DNA of 64,000 nt from Panax quinquefolius (taxonomy: Eukaryota; Streptophyta; Magnoliopsida; Apiales; Araliaceae), in NCBI GenBank assembly GCA_020205615.1, contig CM035167.1, positions 140,692,568 through 140,756,567 of the forward strand, in the 5' to 3' direction. Position 1 is the stretch's first letter, and every line of letters starts with the position of its first letter. The notes under the pieces are model-generated. The model did not search any database, was not told the DNA's origin, and saw only the letters and a list, made by a program, of their open reading frames with translations. Position numbers and translations under genes: made by a program. Below, piece by piece: positions 1 to 10,922 of this stretch.

Positions 1-1489
1 GAAGAGAACTTACATTATTCCATTCATTATTATTACATTGGAATAACTTTGTAAAAAGTGGCATACCCTATACATAACCTCAGATACGTGGCGATACCCT
101 ATACTTGGTGAAATCCTTATATTATTCCATTCTTATTTATTACATTGGAATAACATGTATACTGTGAAATCCCCTATACTTGGTGATCTTCTTACATTAT
201 TTCATTCTTTATTATTACATTGGAATATCACATGCATGTTTTTTTACAGGACCTAGTTCCATTGTTTATTATTCGCATTTATTATTACATTTGGAATATC
301 GTATATCGTGTGTTTTACCGGACTGGTTCCATTGTTTATTATTCAAGCATTTATTATTTTGTTGGATCATCCTATCGGTGTGAATTTCACGATTTTGGTT
401 CCGTTATTATTATTCTGTTGGAATAACACATACATCTGCAATCCGCATGCATGGTGATTTCTTTTGTTATTCCATTCTTTATTATCTGGGTTGGTTAAAA
501 CTTTGACTTTTATACTCCATGAAATTAGTAGAATATCCTTGATATTTGCGTTTCATCCAAATATCTTTTATGGAAATATTCTTACGATCATTCTTGAATT
601 TTACTCTACAAAACAAAGATCTTGTTGACAATTTGGACGTTATTAATTCACGGATAAAATAATTCTTGAACTTGTTTTATTGAATTATTATGTTATTGTC
701 ATCATCCTCATGATATATTATGTTATCTTTGGCTTACGTGCGTAGATGAACTTGGTATGATTATGACGAGGGATCATTCGGTATAATCGTGGCTTGTTAT
801 AAATGATGTGATAAAAGTCCTCGGTGGCACTGTAATGCGTTGATGGATAGTTTTGGTATGATTATGACCGAGGGGTGATTTGGTATAGTCATGACCATTG
901 ATAATTTGATGAAAATCCTTCGATCGTGGTATATGGATGATTAGATATTGTGGTTTATTCATTAAACTGAGTCTTAGTGATAAAAATTGATGAAAATCTT
1001 TTAAAACCTAAAAGATAGTAGACTTTATTTTCTACTTGACTCTTTTAATGGATTGCACATTCATTGCTAGATTAAAGCGGTTGTTTATTGTATTTTATCA
1101 GTTTAACACTGTTGAAGGCTAATGATAATTTATTCTGCATTATCTTAGTCATAATATTTCTTACTGGGCTAGTTGAGCTCACCCTTTCTTTCACTGTTCT
1201 CTTCAGGAAATGAGAACATAATTTGGAGACGAGTCGGGGAACAGTAAGTAATGGTCAGGAGGATAGCATTAGTAGTCCTCACTATTACGTGAAATAGTGT
1301 GATAATAGTTGTAATGAGGACTCCTTTTGAGTTTGTATAATATCTAGTAGACAATATTTGTATTCAAACTCACGGTTTATGTCAGTATTATCATACTTAC
1401 GTTATATTAGTAAGTTGTATTTGAATTTATGTACCATGTAAGTGGCGACCCAAGATGGGTGACGTATACCTAATTTTGGGGGCGTCACA
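1..1489 (+). mobile_element. Family A gypsy LTR, 3' portion (5' end outside window)
   Basis: The sequence matches the LTR at 36134-38504; window base 1 corresponds to about 37038 there. It ends at 1489 in GGGGGCGTCACA. The bases that follow (TTCAGCGCG) are not a tRNA primer-binding site, so this is a solo LTR or the 3' LTR of an element lying to the left. It contains the same tandem short motifs (ACATTGGAATA, TGTGTTTTAC) and the same GATTATGACC/GATTCGGTATAGTCATGACC block as the other copies. The small reading frames within it are not conserved between copies. Confidence 0.88.
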
Positions 1490-1591
1490 TTCAGCGCGTG
1501 GATTTTGTGATTGGACGCGCAGACAAAACTTGACGTTAACAGTACCAATAGACCTTATTCATAACCATCAGAATAATATACTTCAAAAAAA

Positions 1592-1622
<31 letters not shown>

Positions 1623-3398
1623 TATTATAAACTTTATTTAAATTTCTTAAACATAAAGATGAAGACATTATAAACCTTAATTTAAATTTTAAAGAAGTAC
1701 TTTGGGGGCTCGTAGACCGAGTCAACCTCTGAGATGGGCTGTGGTTGAGCCATAGACTGAATTCTAAAATTCAACCCATCCACACAACTATAACCATAAG
1801 TATAAGGGTGTTTAATAAAAATTGAATGAATCTGAATCTGAATTTGAATGAGAATAATTATTTGATAATTAATATGTCTGAAATATTTGAATGACATAAT
1901 TTAATTATTTTACCTCTCTGAAAAAATTTAAAGTTGTTGTAAATTTATTTAATATTAATTAATATAATAGTTAATAAGTTTATATTTAATTTTTTTAACT
2001 GATTCAGTCAAAAAAATTTAACTTAGCCATTCAGCTCAATCATTTGACCGATTCAGTCATTCAGACGATTTTCCCCCCAAAATAAACGCACTTAATGACT
2101 AATTGATTTAGCCATTCAGATATATTCAGTCATAAACAAACAGCATCGATAGTCATTTATTAAGAGTTGGTTGTTTACATATGAAGAATGAGTTGAATAT
2201 TATTGTAAACAAATTTTGTTGTTTACAATTTTTTTTTTTAAAAAATTTGATCAATAATCAATTTAATGAATATTGTTGTAGTATTTTATTTTGGTTTTAT
2301 GGGCTAATAAAATATTATTAAAAGAATAATATTTATTCAAGTAAATCATATTACTAGCAGTATACTCGTGAAAGATTGTTCATAAATTTATATTTATTTT
2401 TTTAAATAATATTGTTTATTTATAATTACATAATAAATTTGTTGGTAATAGTCCAAAAGGTTAAAATAAGTAAATATATATTTTAAGCAGACAGTTATCA
2501 AACACATCATTACAATTTATATTCAGAGTTTCTACTTCATTCAAATTCTCTTATACATTCAGAACTTTTTATTCAATTTTATTAAAACACCTTACGGAAA
2601 CAATAATTCTAGGCTGATCGGTTCCTACCGACCGATTGTAATACAAACACATTACATGCACAAATGTTCACTTTGGTGAATAGCAAATGCGGTCGTGGGA
2701 CACTTTCAGTGTAAACAGATAAAAGAGAGTATTGAAAATATGTGTGTAAAATTTCATTTGAGACTCCTCTTTATAATCTCACTATTTCTGTCCCTTCAGC
2801 CAGTCAAATCAGATGCATAAGTATGGTTCTGGCATAAGAAGAAAATGAAACATTTTCCTTGCCAAGTCTAGACACCAAAAACCTTCAAAAGATGGACAAA
2901 TAATGTTGACAATATTAAGCACCAAATGAAACTATTATGTATTATGCTAGTCAGTTATTACCAGCAACATTGAATTATCAAATCCTCTGTTCTTTTATGA
3001 GCAACATATGTAGTATAAGAACCATATTTCCATCCAGGAAAGAGGCAAGAACCGCAAAATGTGGTCCGGTTTGAACAAATAAATAAATTTTGGTCCAAAT
3101 CCGGTTGTCCCGGTTGACTCACCGGTCCGACCGGCCCAGTGACCCAGTTTTTGTTTTTGTACAAAAAAAAAATTATTATGAAAATTAACCACTTTTAGTA
3201 ATATTATAACTCAATTTTATTATTTTTAGTTCATAAAAAATGAATTTTTTTAAAATTTTATTAATTACTAATAATATATTTTTGTATATATTAATGATGT
3301 CACTAGGTCAATAATGATTCGACCACTAGTTGGACCAGTTAGTCATTTACCCAATAACTTTTTCAGTTTAATGACCAGTTCGGAATTTGAAAACGTTA

Positions 3399-3400
<2 letters not shown>
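1490..3400. other. AT-rich intergenic spacer with unassigned repeat debris
   Basis: No convincing gene on either strand. An ATA-type microsatellite lies at about 1590-1622. Segments near 1800-2160 carry repeated GATTCAG/CATTCAG words and a AAACAAACAG end resembling non-autonomous hAT debris, also seen at 34262-34400. The GGTCCGGTTTGAAC block at 3061-3390 resembles dispersed plant repeat sequence. No target duplication could be fixed for either. Confidence 0.5.

Positions 3401-3442
<42 letters not shown>
3400..3442. repeat. (TC)n(TA)n compound microsatellite
   Basis: About 22 bases of alternating CT are followed directly by about 20 bases of alternating AT. It sits immediately left of a Stowaway MITE. 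Confidence 0.95.
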
Positions 3443-3452
3443 GTAGAATAGG

Positions 3453-3707
3453 TACTTTCTCCGTCCCACAATATATAATGTTTTAGAGTTGCGCACAAGA
3501 ATTAAATAAATAATTGTATAGCATTAAGTATAGTATTAATTATCTATAATACTTTTTACCATATACTTTATATCATACTCTCTATATGTAATATTTTGGT
3601 AATTTTAGAAAGATTGTGGCTAATTCTACTAGATTATATACAAAATCAAATAATTTGAAAAAAATAAAATTATCTAAAACGTCATATATTATGAGAGGGA
3701 TGGAGTA
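3453..3707. mobile_element. Stowaway-like MITE
   Basis: Inverted ends are visible: CTTTCTCCGTCCCACAATAT on the left and the complement of ATATTATGAGAGGGATGGAG on the right. Both are flanked by TA. Length of about 250 bp and an AT-rich core with no coding capacity fit Tc1/mariner-derived Stowaway elements. Confidence 0.8.
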
Positions 3708-4651
3708 CAAGCTAATTGAGAACACATTTTTTAAATTGATCTCAATTTCGGAGCACAAGAAAAGGAATGAACTCATCTTTAGTAAAATAAACTAGTGCAA
3801 TTTCAGCAATTAAAAAATAAAATCTGAAATTTTCAGCAAAGGCCTGGCTAAATTACCTCAAGAATTTGACTAGAATTACAAGAATTTTTAAATCCCAAAA
3901 AATCAAGAATCTACATACCTCATATATGCAGAGTCAATGCATAAGGGAGAATGACATATTGCTGGTCCTTACTTTCTGAATCTAGAAACCAACACACATA
4001 GTATATCTGAAGTGACTCAATCAGTCATTCATCATCTAACAACCATAACATCAATATTTATGGTTGACTAGACTCCATAAAGCGGCTAACAAGAGTTCAC
4101 ACAGCACAGTTAGAAAAACACAAGAGCCAATCTTTTCCCTCCTATCAAGCTTTTGACAATTGGATGTTTCATAACAAGAAGGAAAATGACTTCAAGCAAT
4201 TTGCCTCATCACACCAGAACTTGATTGGTCCAAGACATTGTGTGCAACATGCAAGCCACAAATTCACCCAAGCAGTCTAGCACAAAAAGAATAAAAATAA
4301 GTATTCATATATATCGTGTGATGATAGAGATAAACACATGTTTCTTATCATCTACTCGCAACAATGAATGAAGAAATAGAATATCCAGCACCTAATTGCA
4401 TTTCATAATTAACTGATTAATCGAATATCCAACAAAAAATTGCAACACTGTTGAAACAAACTGAGTTTGCTTCAATAAGAAATACTGCCTTAAGAAAACT
4501 GTCACAATATCTTTCAATGTTTGATATGTCTATTGATAAAAATGTTTGATGTCTTACAAGAACATTATTCTATTTCATAGCTACCAAAAGCCATGGTAAA
4601 AAAGAATCATCTAAACAATACTCAAAACAAAAAAAAACTAAAACTCCTATA
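3708..4651. other. Spacer / 3' flank of the ALP1-like gene
   Basis: No gene recognised. AT-rich sequence without clear repeat ends. The part next to 4652 probably includes the 3' UTR of the minus-strand gene. Confidence 0.5.
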
Positions 4652-6169
4652 CTACATGAAAGTATTGCCACCAAAATTATGGTGCAAAAGATTGTGAGCA
4701 ATGTGATCTCTAGCTTGCATTGAGCTCACTGATCTCACACTATTCTCAGCCACCATTTCATCATCAAACAAATCAATCCGCAATTCAGGATCTAAACTTT
4801 CATTGTTCATCTCACAAATATTGTGCAAAACACAGCAGGCTCCAAGTACCACTGGCAAATCTTGAAGCTTCACCTCTGTCCTTTTTTGCAAACAAGTCCA
4901 TCTTGCTTTTAGCCTCATGAATGCCTCTATTGCCACCTTTTGATTCTCTTCAATCTTCTCATTGAATGAATGCTGGCTCCAAGTCAAATTCTGGTGAGTA
5001 TAAGGAACCAAAACCCAGTCCATTAAAGGATGCCCAGAATTCCCCACTACCCAAACATCCTTCAAAAGTCCCCTGCTTGCTCTTTGAAAAAGAGCAGATT
5101 TCTCCAAAACTTTGTCATCAGACATTGAACCAGGCCAGCCAATACAAACATCAGTAAAAACCCCTTTTGGATCAACAACCCCTTGAACTGTAATTGAGTA
5201 AGAAGTCTTTTGATTCCTCTCCGTATGCCTCTTGTTAAAATAAGCAGCCACACTGATTTTGGGGGCGATAATTGGGACATGAGTTGTGTACATTGATCCA
5301 CCCACATTTGGTATTCCAGATATAGCTTCAAATTCATTCTTAATCTCCATCATCTTATTTTCATCAGGCCATTGGAGAAATTTCGGCATTAAAACACTCC
5401 GAATGGCCGCACAAACCTCAAGAACAAGCTTGTGACAAGTTGAAATCCCCAACCCAAATCGCTTCGAAACGAGGCGTAAAGGCTCACCGGTGGCTAATCT
5501 CCATATACACACAGCTACCCTTTGGCGAACTGGGATTGCCAAACGCAGCATTGTGTCTTTTTTAGTCACAACAGAATCAAGCTCTTCACAAATCATATCA
5601 AAAGTGGCTTTACTCATTCTAAAGGCCTTTTTGAATTCCTCATCTGGAAAATCTTGGCTGTTACATAAATCCCACCAAGCTTTAGACCTATCCTTCACCC
5701 ATAACCGCCGGTGCTGCCCTCCACCTCCACCAGTACCTCCGCCATGGGCGGTGACGGTATTATCTGATACAACAGATGTATTAACTCTAGCAACTTCATT
5801 GCGGGCTCGTTTATTTCGTGACTGATCAGCTTCAGTTACATTATTATCGTAATGATCTTGGAAATGAATGTTATACTCATTCATCGTATGGGAATTTTGT
5901 TGGGTATTGGATTGAAATAATGAACTGTGCTGCTGAGATTCAACTTTCCAATTTTGTTGACCGGATTTCTCTTCCTCGTCTAATAAAATCAATGTGCTGA
6001 CAATTTCTTTAACTGGGTATTGTTTTGACGCTTCAATTTCGGGGATTTCATCAATTCTGCGCCGATTTATGCTGCTGGGGTCCATGTCAATGGTGTCAAG
6101 CTCTTGAAAAAACCCGTAGAAATTGGAATAGTCTTCTTGGCTGATAAAAGGAATTGAGCTGATTTCCAT
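4652..6169 (-). CDS. ALP1/HARBI1-like nuclease (PIF/Harbinger-derived, DDE_Tnp_4)
   Basis: Intronless, 505 residues. The start at 6169 (MEISSIPFIS) is preferred; the frame is open a further 48 codons upstream, but that stretch is low-complexity (CT-rich mRNA) and looks like 5' UTR. The N-terminal 150 residues are acidic/Gln-rich and end in a Gly run. The conserved region begins at HRRLWVKDRSKAWW and closely resembles the Arabidopsis AT4G29780/AT5G12010 class. A GLGISTCHK helix-turn-helix-like segment precedes the nuclease fold. Acidic residues at the DDE positions are all present: D333 (VVDPKG), D351 (GSMSDD) and E415 (VAIEAF). The family derives from PIF/Harbinger transposases; Arabidopsis ALP1 itself is catalytically dead and associates with Polycomb complexes. 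No terminal inverted repeats were noticed around the gene, so it is probably a domesticated host gene. Role here inferred only. Confidence 0.92.
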   Translation of the reverse strand: MEISSIPFISQEDYSNFYGFFQELDTIDMDPSSINRRRIDEIPEIEASKQYPVKEIVSTLILLDEEEKSGQQNWKVESQQHSSLFQSNTQQNSHTMNEYNIHFQDHYDNNVTEADQSRNKRARNEVARVNTSVVSDNTVTAHGGGTGGGGGQHRRLWVKDRSKAWWDLCNSQDFPDEEFKKAFRMSKATFDMICEELDSVVTKKDTMLRLAIPVRQRVAVCIWRLATGEPLRLVSKRFGLGISTCHKLVLEVCAAIRSVLMPKFLQWPDENKMMEIKNEFEAISGIPNVGGSMYTTHVPIIAPKISVAAYFNKRHTERNQKTSYSITVQGVVDPKGVFTDVCIGWPGSMSDDKVLEKSALFQRASRGLLKDVWVVGNSGHPLMDWVLVPYTHQNLTWSQHSFNEKIEENQKVAIEAFMRLKARWTCLQKRTEVKLQDLPVVLGACCVLHNICEMNNESLDPELRIDLFDDEMVAENSVRSVSSMQARDHIAHNLLHHNFGGNTFM

Positions 6170-6319
6170 GTAAAAGTGGAAAACTAGAGAGAGAGAGAGA
6201 CAAGTGAGAATTAGAGAGAGAAAGAAGATGGAGATTGGAATTGGGAGCAAATGAGGAGGGAAATGAAAGTATATAAAGGAGAGGGAAAATTGAGAGGAAA
6301 AGAGGCGTGTCAACGCGGA

Positions 6320-7288
6320 GAGATGTGAGGAGGAAGATTCTGGGACGGTGTCTTTGGACTCTGTTTCTGTCTTCTTATTTTTTAGGATAATGGACTATAA
6401 TTATATTATTTAATTAATTAAAAATATAATTTAACTTTTAAAGACAAACCGTGGTACATTAAATTTTATGTAACTTATAAAAATTTAAAATAAAATAAAG
6501 TGTGTGATTAATAACTTTTTTATATGTTATATAATTATAACAATTATTTTAATTAAAATTAAATAAATTTATATTAATTTTAATTTTAATATAGTGTCGA
6601 TAAGGCTATACTATTTGAAGTAAATTGATTTACTCGGAGAAGGAGAATGTTTGGTTACGCGGTTGCGTTTCTTCTTTCCGCAGGTGATATACCAAACAAA
6701 GAAACAAAAGAATGGGTTTGACTTTGGACTTTGACACGTTTAGAATTTGGGAAGACTCTTTGAAGGTTCTTCATATTTCAAAAGCCTAGAGGGGAGAAGA
6801 GAGAGATTTGAACATACTAAATAAAAAATATTTTATCTATTTCTAATTAAAAAAAAAATTCATATAAAAAATTAATATTTTTGCGTGATTTTTCTCGCAT
6901 AAATAATGAGTAGATGTCATCTGCATGTGAGAGAGACTCGTGTGAAAATAATATTATTATAAGTCACCGTCAAACGCTTCATCAATTAAAAATACTCAAT
7001 CCGTCTCATAATTATAAGCTGATTTCTCAGATAACAAAAACTAGAAGGGGAAGTAGCTTAACAAAATAGTGACATATTTGCATTGGCATCCCTTATTTAT
7101 AATAAATCACAAACTTAGTACTTAAGTTTATTTGATTTAAAGATTTACCTCGAAATTAAGTACGTGGTGGTGGTGTCGTGCACTCCAAAATATGAGACCA
7201 AAATCTCTTCGTTAACAGAAGAAATAAAACTCAAATCATAAACGTAGAAAAGGTAAAATTTATTGAGGAGACGCATAGTTGCTCTTCC
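6320..7288. other. Intergenic region between divergently transcribed genes
   Basis: AT-rich, no gene. It should hold the promoters of the minus-strand nuclease gene and the plus-strand VOC gene. A lone Stowaway-like end (ACTCAATCCGTCTCATAA) occurs at 6992-7010 without a partner. No promoter element can be assigned with confidence. Confidence 0.45.
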
Positions 7289-10164
7289 ATGGCATCCATA
7301 GGGAGTTCATTTATCACTATCCAGCTTCATAACAAGGTAAAATTAATTTCTTATTTCTTTATGTATCCATAAGAAATTCTCTGTAAAGGTTTCTAGATCC
7401 GATAGTTTAGTTTCTGGTTTGTTGCGGCGTATCGTCTTAAATTTAATGGGTTGCCCTCTTTTTGTTTTTTCTTCTCCTTTAAAATTTACAACCGAGCATT
7501 GGTTTGAATTAAAGTAGAACATTTGACTTGAATATGGAGCTTTAAGACAGGATTAATAGATAGATTACTGGGATGTGATGATATTATTTATTGTTCCATA
7601 TCCGTTCATTGATTTAGAGGAATATGTTTATATTATCGGAGTGTCAAGTTACTCTGAGTCCAAAACTTTAGATATCCCAAACTTTAGACGACCAGATGAC
7701 ATTCACTCTAGGAGGTTGCGTACTATGCTAAATTTTGATTATATAGATTGATCGTAGTAACTAGTACGACTCGTTTTCAGGCCTTTCTGGTCCTAGTACT
7801 GAACAAAAAGGATGTAAACATGATAGTTGATATGAAGGTCTCAGGAGATGAACAAAGCTACAAGCCTTCTTTCTATACATAAGGCAATTCAGTTTGCGTC
7901 AGCAAGGGTCAGAAAGTGATAACTTCAGTCTTTTCTCATTAATATGACATTGTCAATTTTTTCCGGTATACTGGATGGCTTTTTTTAGTTTGGTTCAATT
8001 AGACACATAATTGAAGCTCACGCCGTGACCTTATGACAGGACTGTGATTACTTGTGTCTTATTCTCTGGGTATTTTGTTAAATTGAAGTTACTTATTATA
8101 AGCAACAATAGCTGGAGATTCTAAATGCCATTTCTGGCTATTAAGATGTCATTCTATTTTAATTCCGCTACTATCTTTTTATTCTTTTTTCCTTCTTCAT
8201 TTATGGACTTTTTCTGGTTACTTTTTTATCAGGTGAATCATGTTACTCTGAGCACCATGACCACAAATAGACCGTTAACTAGAAATTTCCAGAATCTTGG
8301 TAGAAACCATGGGAATTATTTGCGAACAAAAGTGAAAACGTCTATAGAAGCAGATGTACTTGCAAAAGATTCTGTCACTGCTGAGTCAATTGATGACAAG
8401 AATGGTAGTTCTTCTTTTCCATTTTCTACCTCATTTCATATTATTTATTGTGACAAAATCACACAAAAACAGTTCAGTAAAGAGACAAGAAACTTTACGT
8501 GGAAACCCAACTGATATAAAACCATGAGGAGAGCTTTCAGTAATCCAATATACAAAGGAAAGAGAAGAATACATCACTCTGATTGACTTCATAACCCTGG
8601 CAACAGAATAAGATACATGTATACACTGTAGCCGTTCCCAAATGTCAAAAAGGGGAAAAACACTTCATTGTAGACTGGCTTTGCTTAAAGTAGATCTTAA
8701 GTTTTAAGTACAGAATCTGTTTGTTAACATCAACAAAAAGGTATTGAGAACTTCACATGGATTGCAATCTTCTAGTATAAAGCATCTGGCTCCCTTCATT
8801 TGTTACAAAGCATGCTAGTTTATAATTTTGTCTTTCTCCTAAGCATACATTATAAATGAGAAATTTTCACCAAAAACCTTGGTAAAAAACTAAGATTTTA
8901 ATTCAAACATTTTGACTCTCGTTTTATTGAATAAATGTTGTCATAACTAATAATCCAAATTCCAAGGCTATTGTACGTTCTAGAGTACTAAATGATTTGC
9001 AATTCTGTCACACTTGCAGTACAAGATTTACCTGTCTGAAATTTAAATAAATAAGTAAAAGTTTTCAGTACATATTGTGAACTCTTTGACCAAATCCTTT
9101 ACTAAATTAGACTTTTAGTTCTATTTTCTGTCCTTTAGTCTAAAATGTCTTTGAACATTTTCTCGATCACCATGTTAGGGTCTGGTTTAAAACTCAGAGA
9201 GGCAAAAGCAGTTGAACAGATGTGGTTTCTAAATTCCTTCTGTTAATTGGTTTCCCGTTTGCTACCAAGTAGTCATTTGAGTTTATTATTTTGAAGTAGC
9301 TGTACATGCAAGTATCATGCAATTTGAAGAAAGCATTTGAAAATTGAGTTGAGAATTGTTCAGTTGTTCTTTGTGAAAATAAATTCTTAAATAAGTCTGT
9401 TCCACTTGCCCCTCCCAACAGCAATTTATTTAAAATCATATCGTCTTATACGGATGCAGATTTTTGAAGTTGTTAGCATGCATCATTAGGGAATATTATG
9501 TGAAAATCTTGAGTAGTCTATTCGATTGCCTCCCTCCCAACATCTATATATTAAAATGTTATCTTCTCAACTGATGCAGATTTTGTAGTTGTTGGCATGC
9601 ACCATGTGGGAATATTATGCGAAAACCTTGAGAGGTCTCTTGATTTTTACCAGAACCTTATTGGTAATCCCCGTTTTCTGTACAAATTATATAGTACTTT
9701 TTTTTTATTGCACATTAGCAAATCCTAAGTTCAATTTAATATCAGGTCTTAAGATAAATGAGGCAAGGCCCCATGATAAGCTCCCTTATAGGGGTGCGTG
9801 GCTGTGGGTGGGTTCTGAGATGATTCATTTGATGGAGCTTCCAAATCCTGACCCCTACACTGGACGGCCTGAGCATGGGGGGCGAGATCGTCATACTTGT
9901 ATTGCAATTCGGGATGTGTCTAAGCTTAAAGCAATTCTCGATAAGGCTGGTAATTATTCATATTGCCATTTTTTACCTGATTGCAGAAAAAGTTGTGGCC
10001 CTTGCAAATTCTCCAAACACGTGAAGTTACTGAATGAAAAGTTGGTTTTTTCTTCTTTTTATATCTCAGGTATTCCATACACCCTCAGCCGCTCTGGAAG
10101 GCCAGCAATCTTCACACGAGATCCAGATACTAATGCACTAGAATTTACGCAAGTGGATTGCTGA
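7289..10164 (+). CDS. VOC-superfamily (glyoxalase/dioxygenase-fold) protein, probably plastid-targeted
   Basis: Five exons with GT..AG borders and consistent phases: 7289-7336, 8233-8404, 9580-9663, 9746-9949, 10070-10164. They join to 603 nt, 200 residues. Residues 1-73 are Ser/Thr/Arg/Asn-rich and poor in acids, like a chloroplast transit peptide. One VOC module follows: VVVGMHHVGILCENLERSL from 76, SEMIHLMELP near 130, RDRHTCIAIRD near 150 and NALEFTQVD near 195. Candidate metal ligands are H82, E132, H151 and E194, the His/Glu pattern of the fold. Length and sequence agree with the Arabidopsis AT5G57040 type of 'glyoxalase I family' protein; the substrate of that group is not established, so lactoylglutathione lyase activity is not claimed. 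Two decayed partial duplicates of this gene lie in intron 2 and just downstream. Confidence 0.88.
9428..9535 (+). pseudogene. Decayed duplicate of VOC exon 3 inside intron 2
   Basis: This stretch repeats the end of the intron and most of exon 3 found at about 9551-9650. It includes the branch/acceptor region (GATGCAG), a GTTAGCATGCATCATTAGGG counterpart of GTTGGCATGCACCATGTGGG, and the AATATTATG..AAAA.CTTGAG block. In the exon frame it carries TGA and TAG stops, so inclusion would end the protein. A CAG acceptor is still present. Confidence 0.85.
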
Positions 10165-10312
10165 AATGTTTCTGTTTTTAGCATGAACTCAATATAAACT
10201 GAATTTTACTTTTCAAATGTAATTGAGCAATTAAAATCTACAGGATCGTGGTTTTGTAAATCTGTACTACCTGATGTAATGGTATGCCATGTAATGAGAT
10301 CGAGATTCTAAT

Positions 10313-10490
10313 TCTCTAGAATATATGCAAGTGGATGACTGAAATGTTTGACAGTTTTTGGCACAAACTAAAGATAAAATTAAACAGTTGCATTCTAAAT
10401 ATCATTGAACAAATTGGATGAAGAGGGTTACTATTTTGTGAATCTATCTCGTGCTGTGATAATGAAATGCCAGGAAAAGGCTTTTTTTCT
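10313..10490 (+). repeat. Tandem duplicate of the VOC gene's last codons and 3' UTR
   Basis: The segment CTAGAATATATGCAAGTGGA..TGAAATGTTT repeats CTAGAATTTACGCAAGTGGA..TGAAATGTTT at about 10138. Similarity continues through the 3' UTR to the AATGGTATGCCATG / AATGAAATGCCAGG blocks, period about 176 bp. It probably provides no protein but may carry a second set of polyadenylation signals. Confidence 0.8.
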
Positions 10491-10922
10491 TTTTTCTTTT
10501 TTTTTTGATGAGTTTGCAATGTAGCCTTATGACTGAGTAATGTAATCAAACTCTTGCAGGATAGATATTTGAGTCCTGCTAAGTATTTCAATTTGAGTCC
10601 TCCCAAGTATTGTGAAAGTATGTTGAATTACGATTGCGAAATACGTATGGGATTGGATATTATAAAGCAAATTATGTTACTCTCTATAAGGGAAGCCAAT
10701 TATATTACATTATCTCTCTAGAGTTACCACTAATACTTATTCACGTAACTTGACAAGATGATATATAAATTCGCAAACAAGTTGCACTAGATATTCTATC
10801 TAAAAAAAGTTGCAAGCAGGAGCAACATATATGCTCAAGCAACACCTGCACTGAACCCTTTAGTTATCCCCTCAAAAAAGGAGTTCTACTATACATGTCT
10901 TTTATTCAAATTCTTAAGGATG

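Noticed and set aside
1455..1673. 72-codon frame starting in the LTR end
   Set aside because: It begins in conserved LTR sequence and ends in an ATA microsatellite; no coding signal.
5062..5825. Frames of 91 and 111 codons overlapping the ALP1-like gene
   Set aside because: Shadows of the conserved 505-residue frame in other registers.
6992..7015. Stowaway MITE near 7.0 kb
   Set aside because: Only one end (CAATCCGTCTCATAA) is present; no inverted partner or TA pair found.
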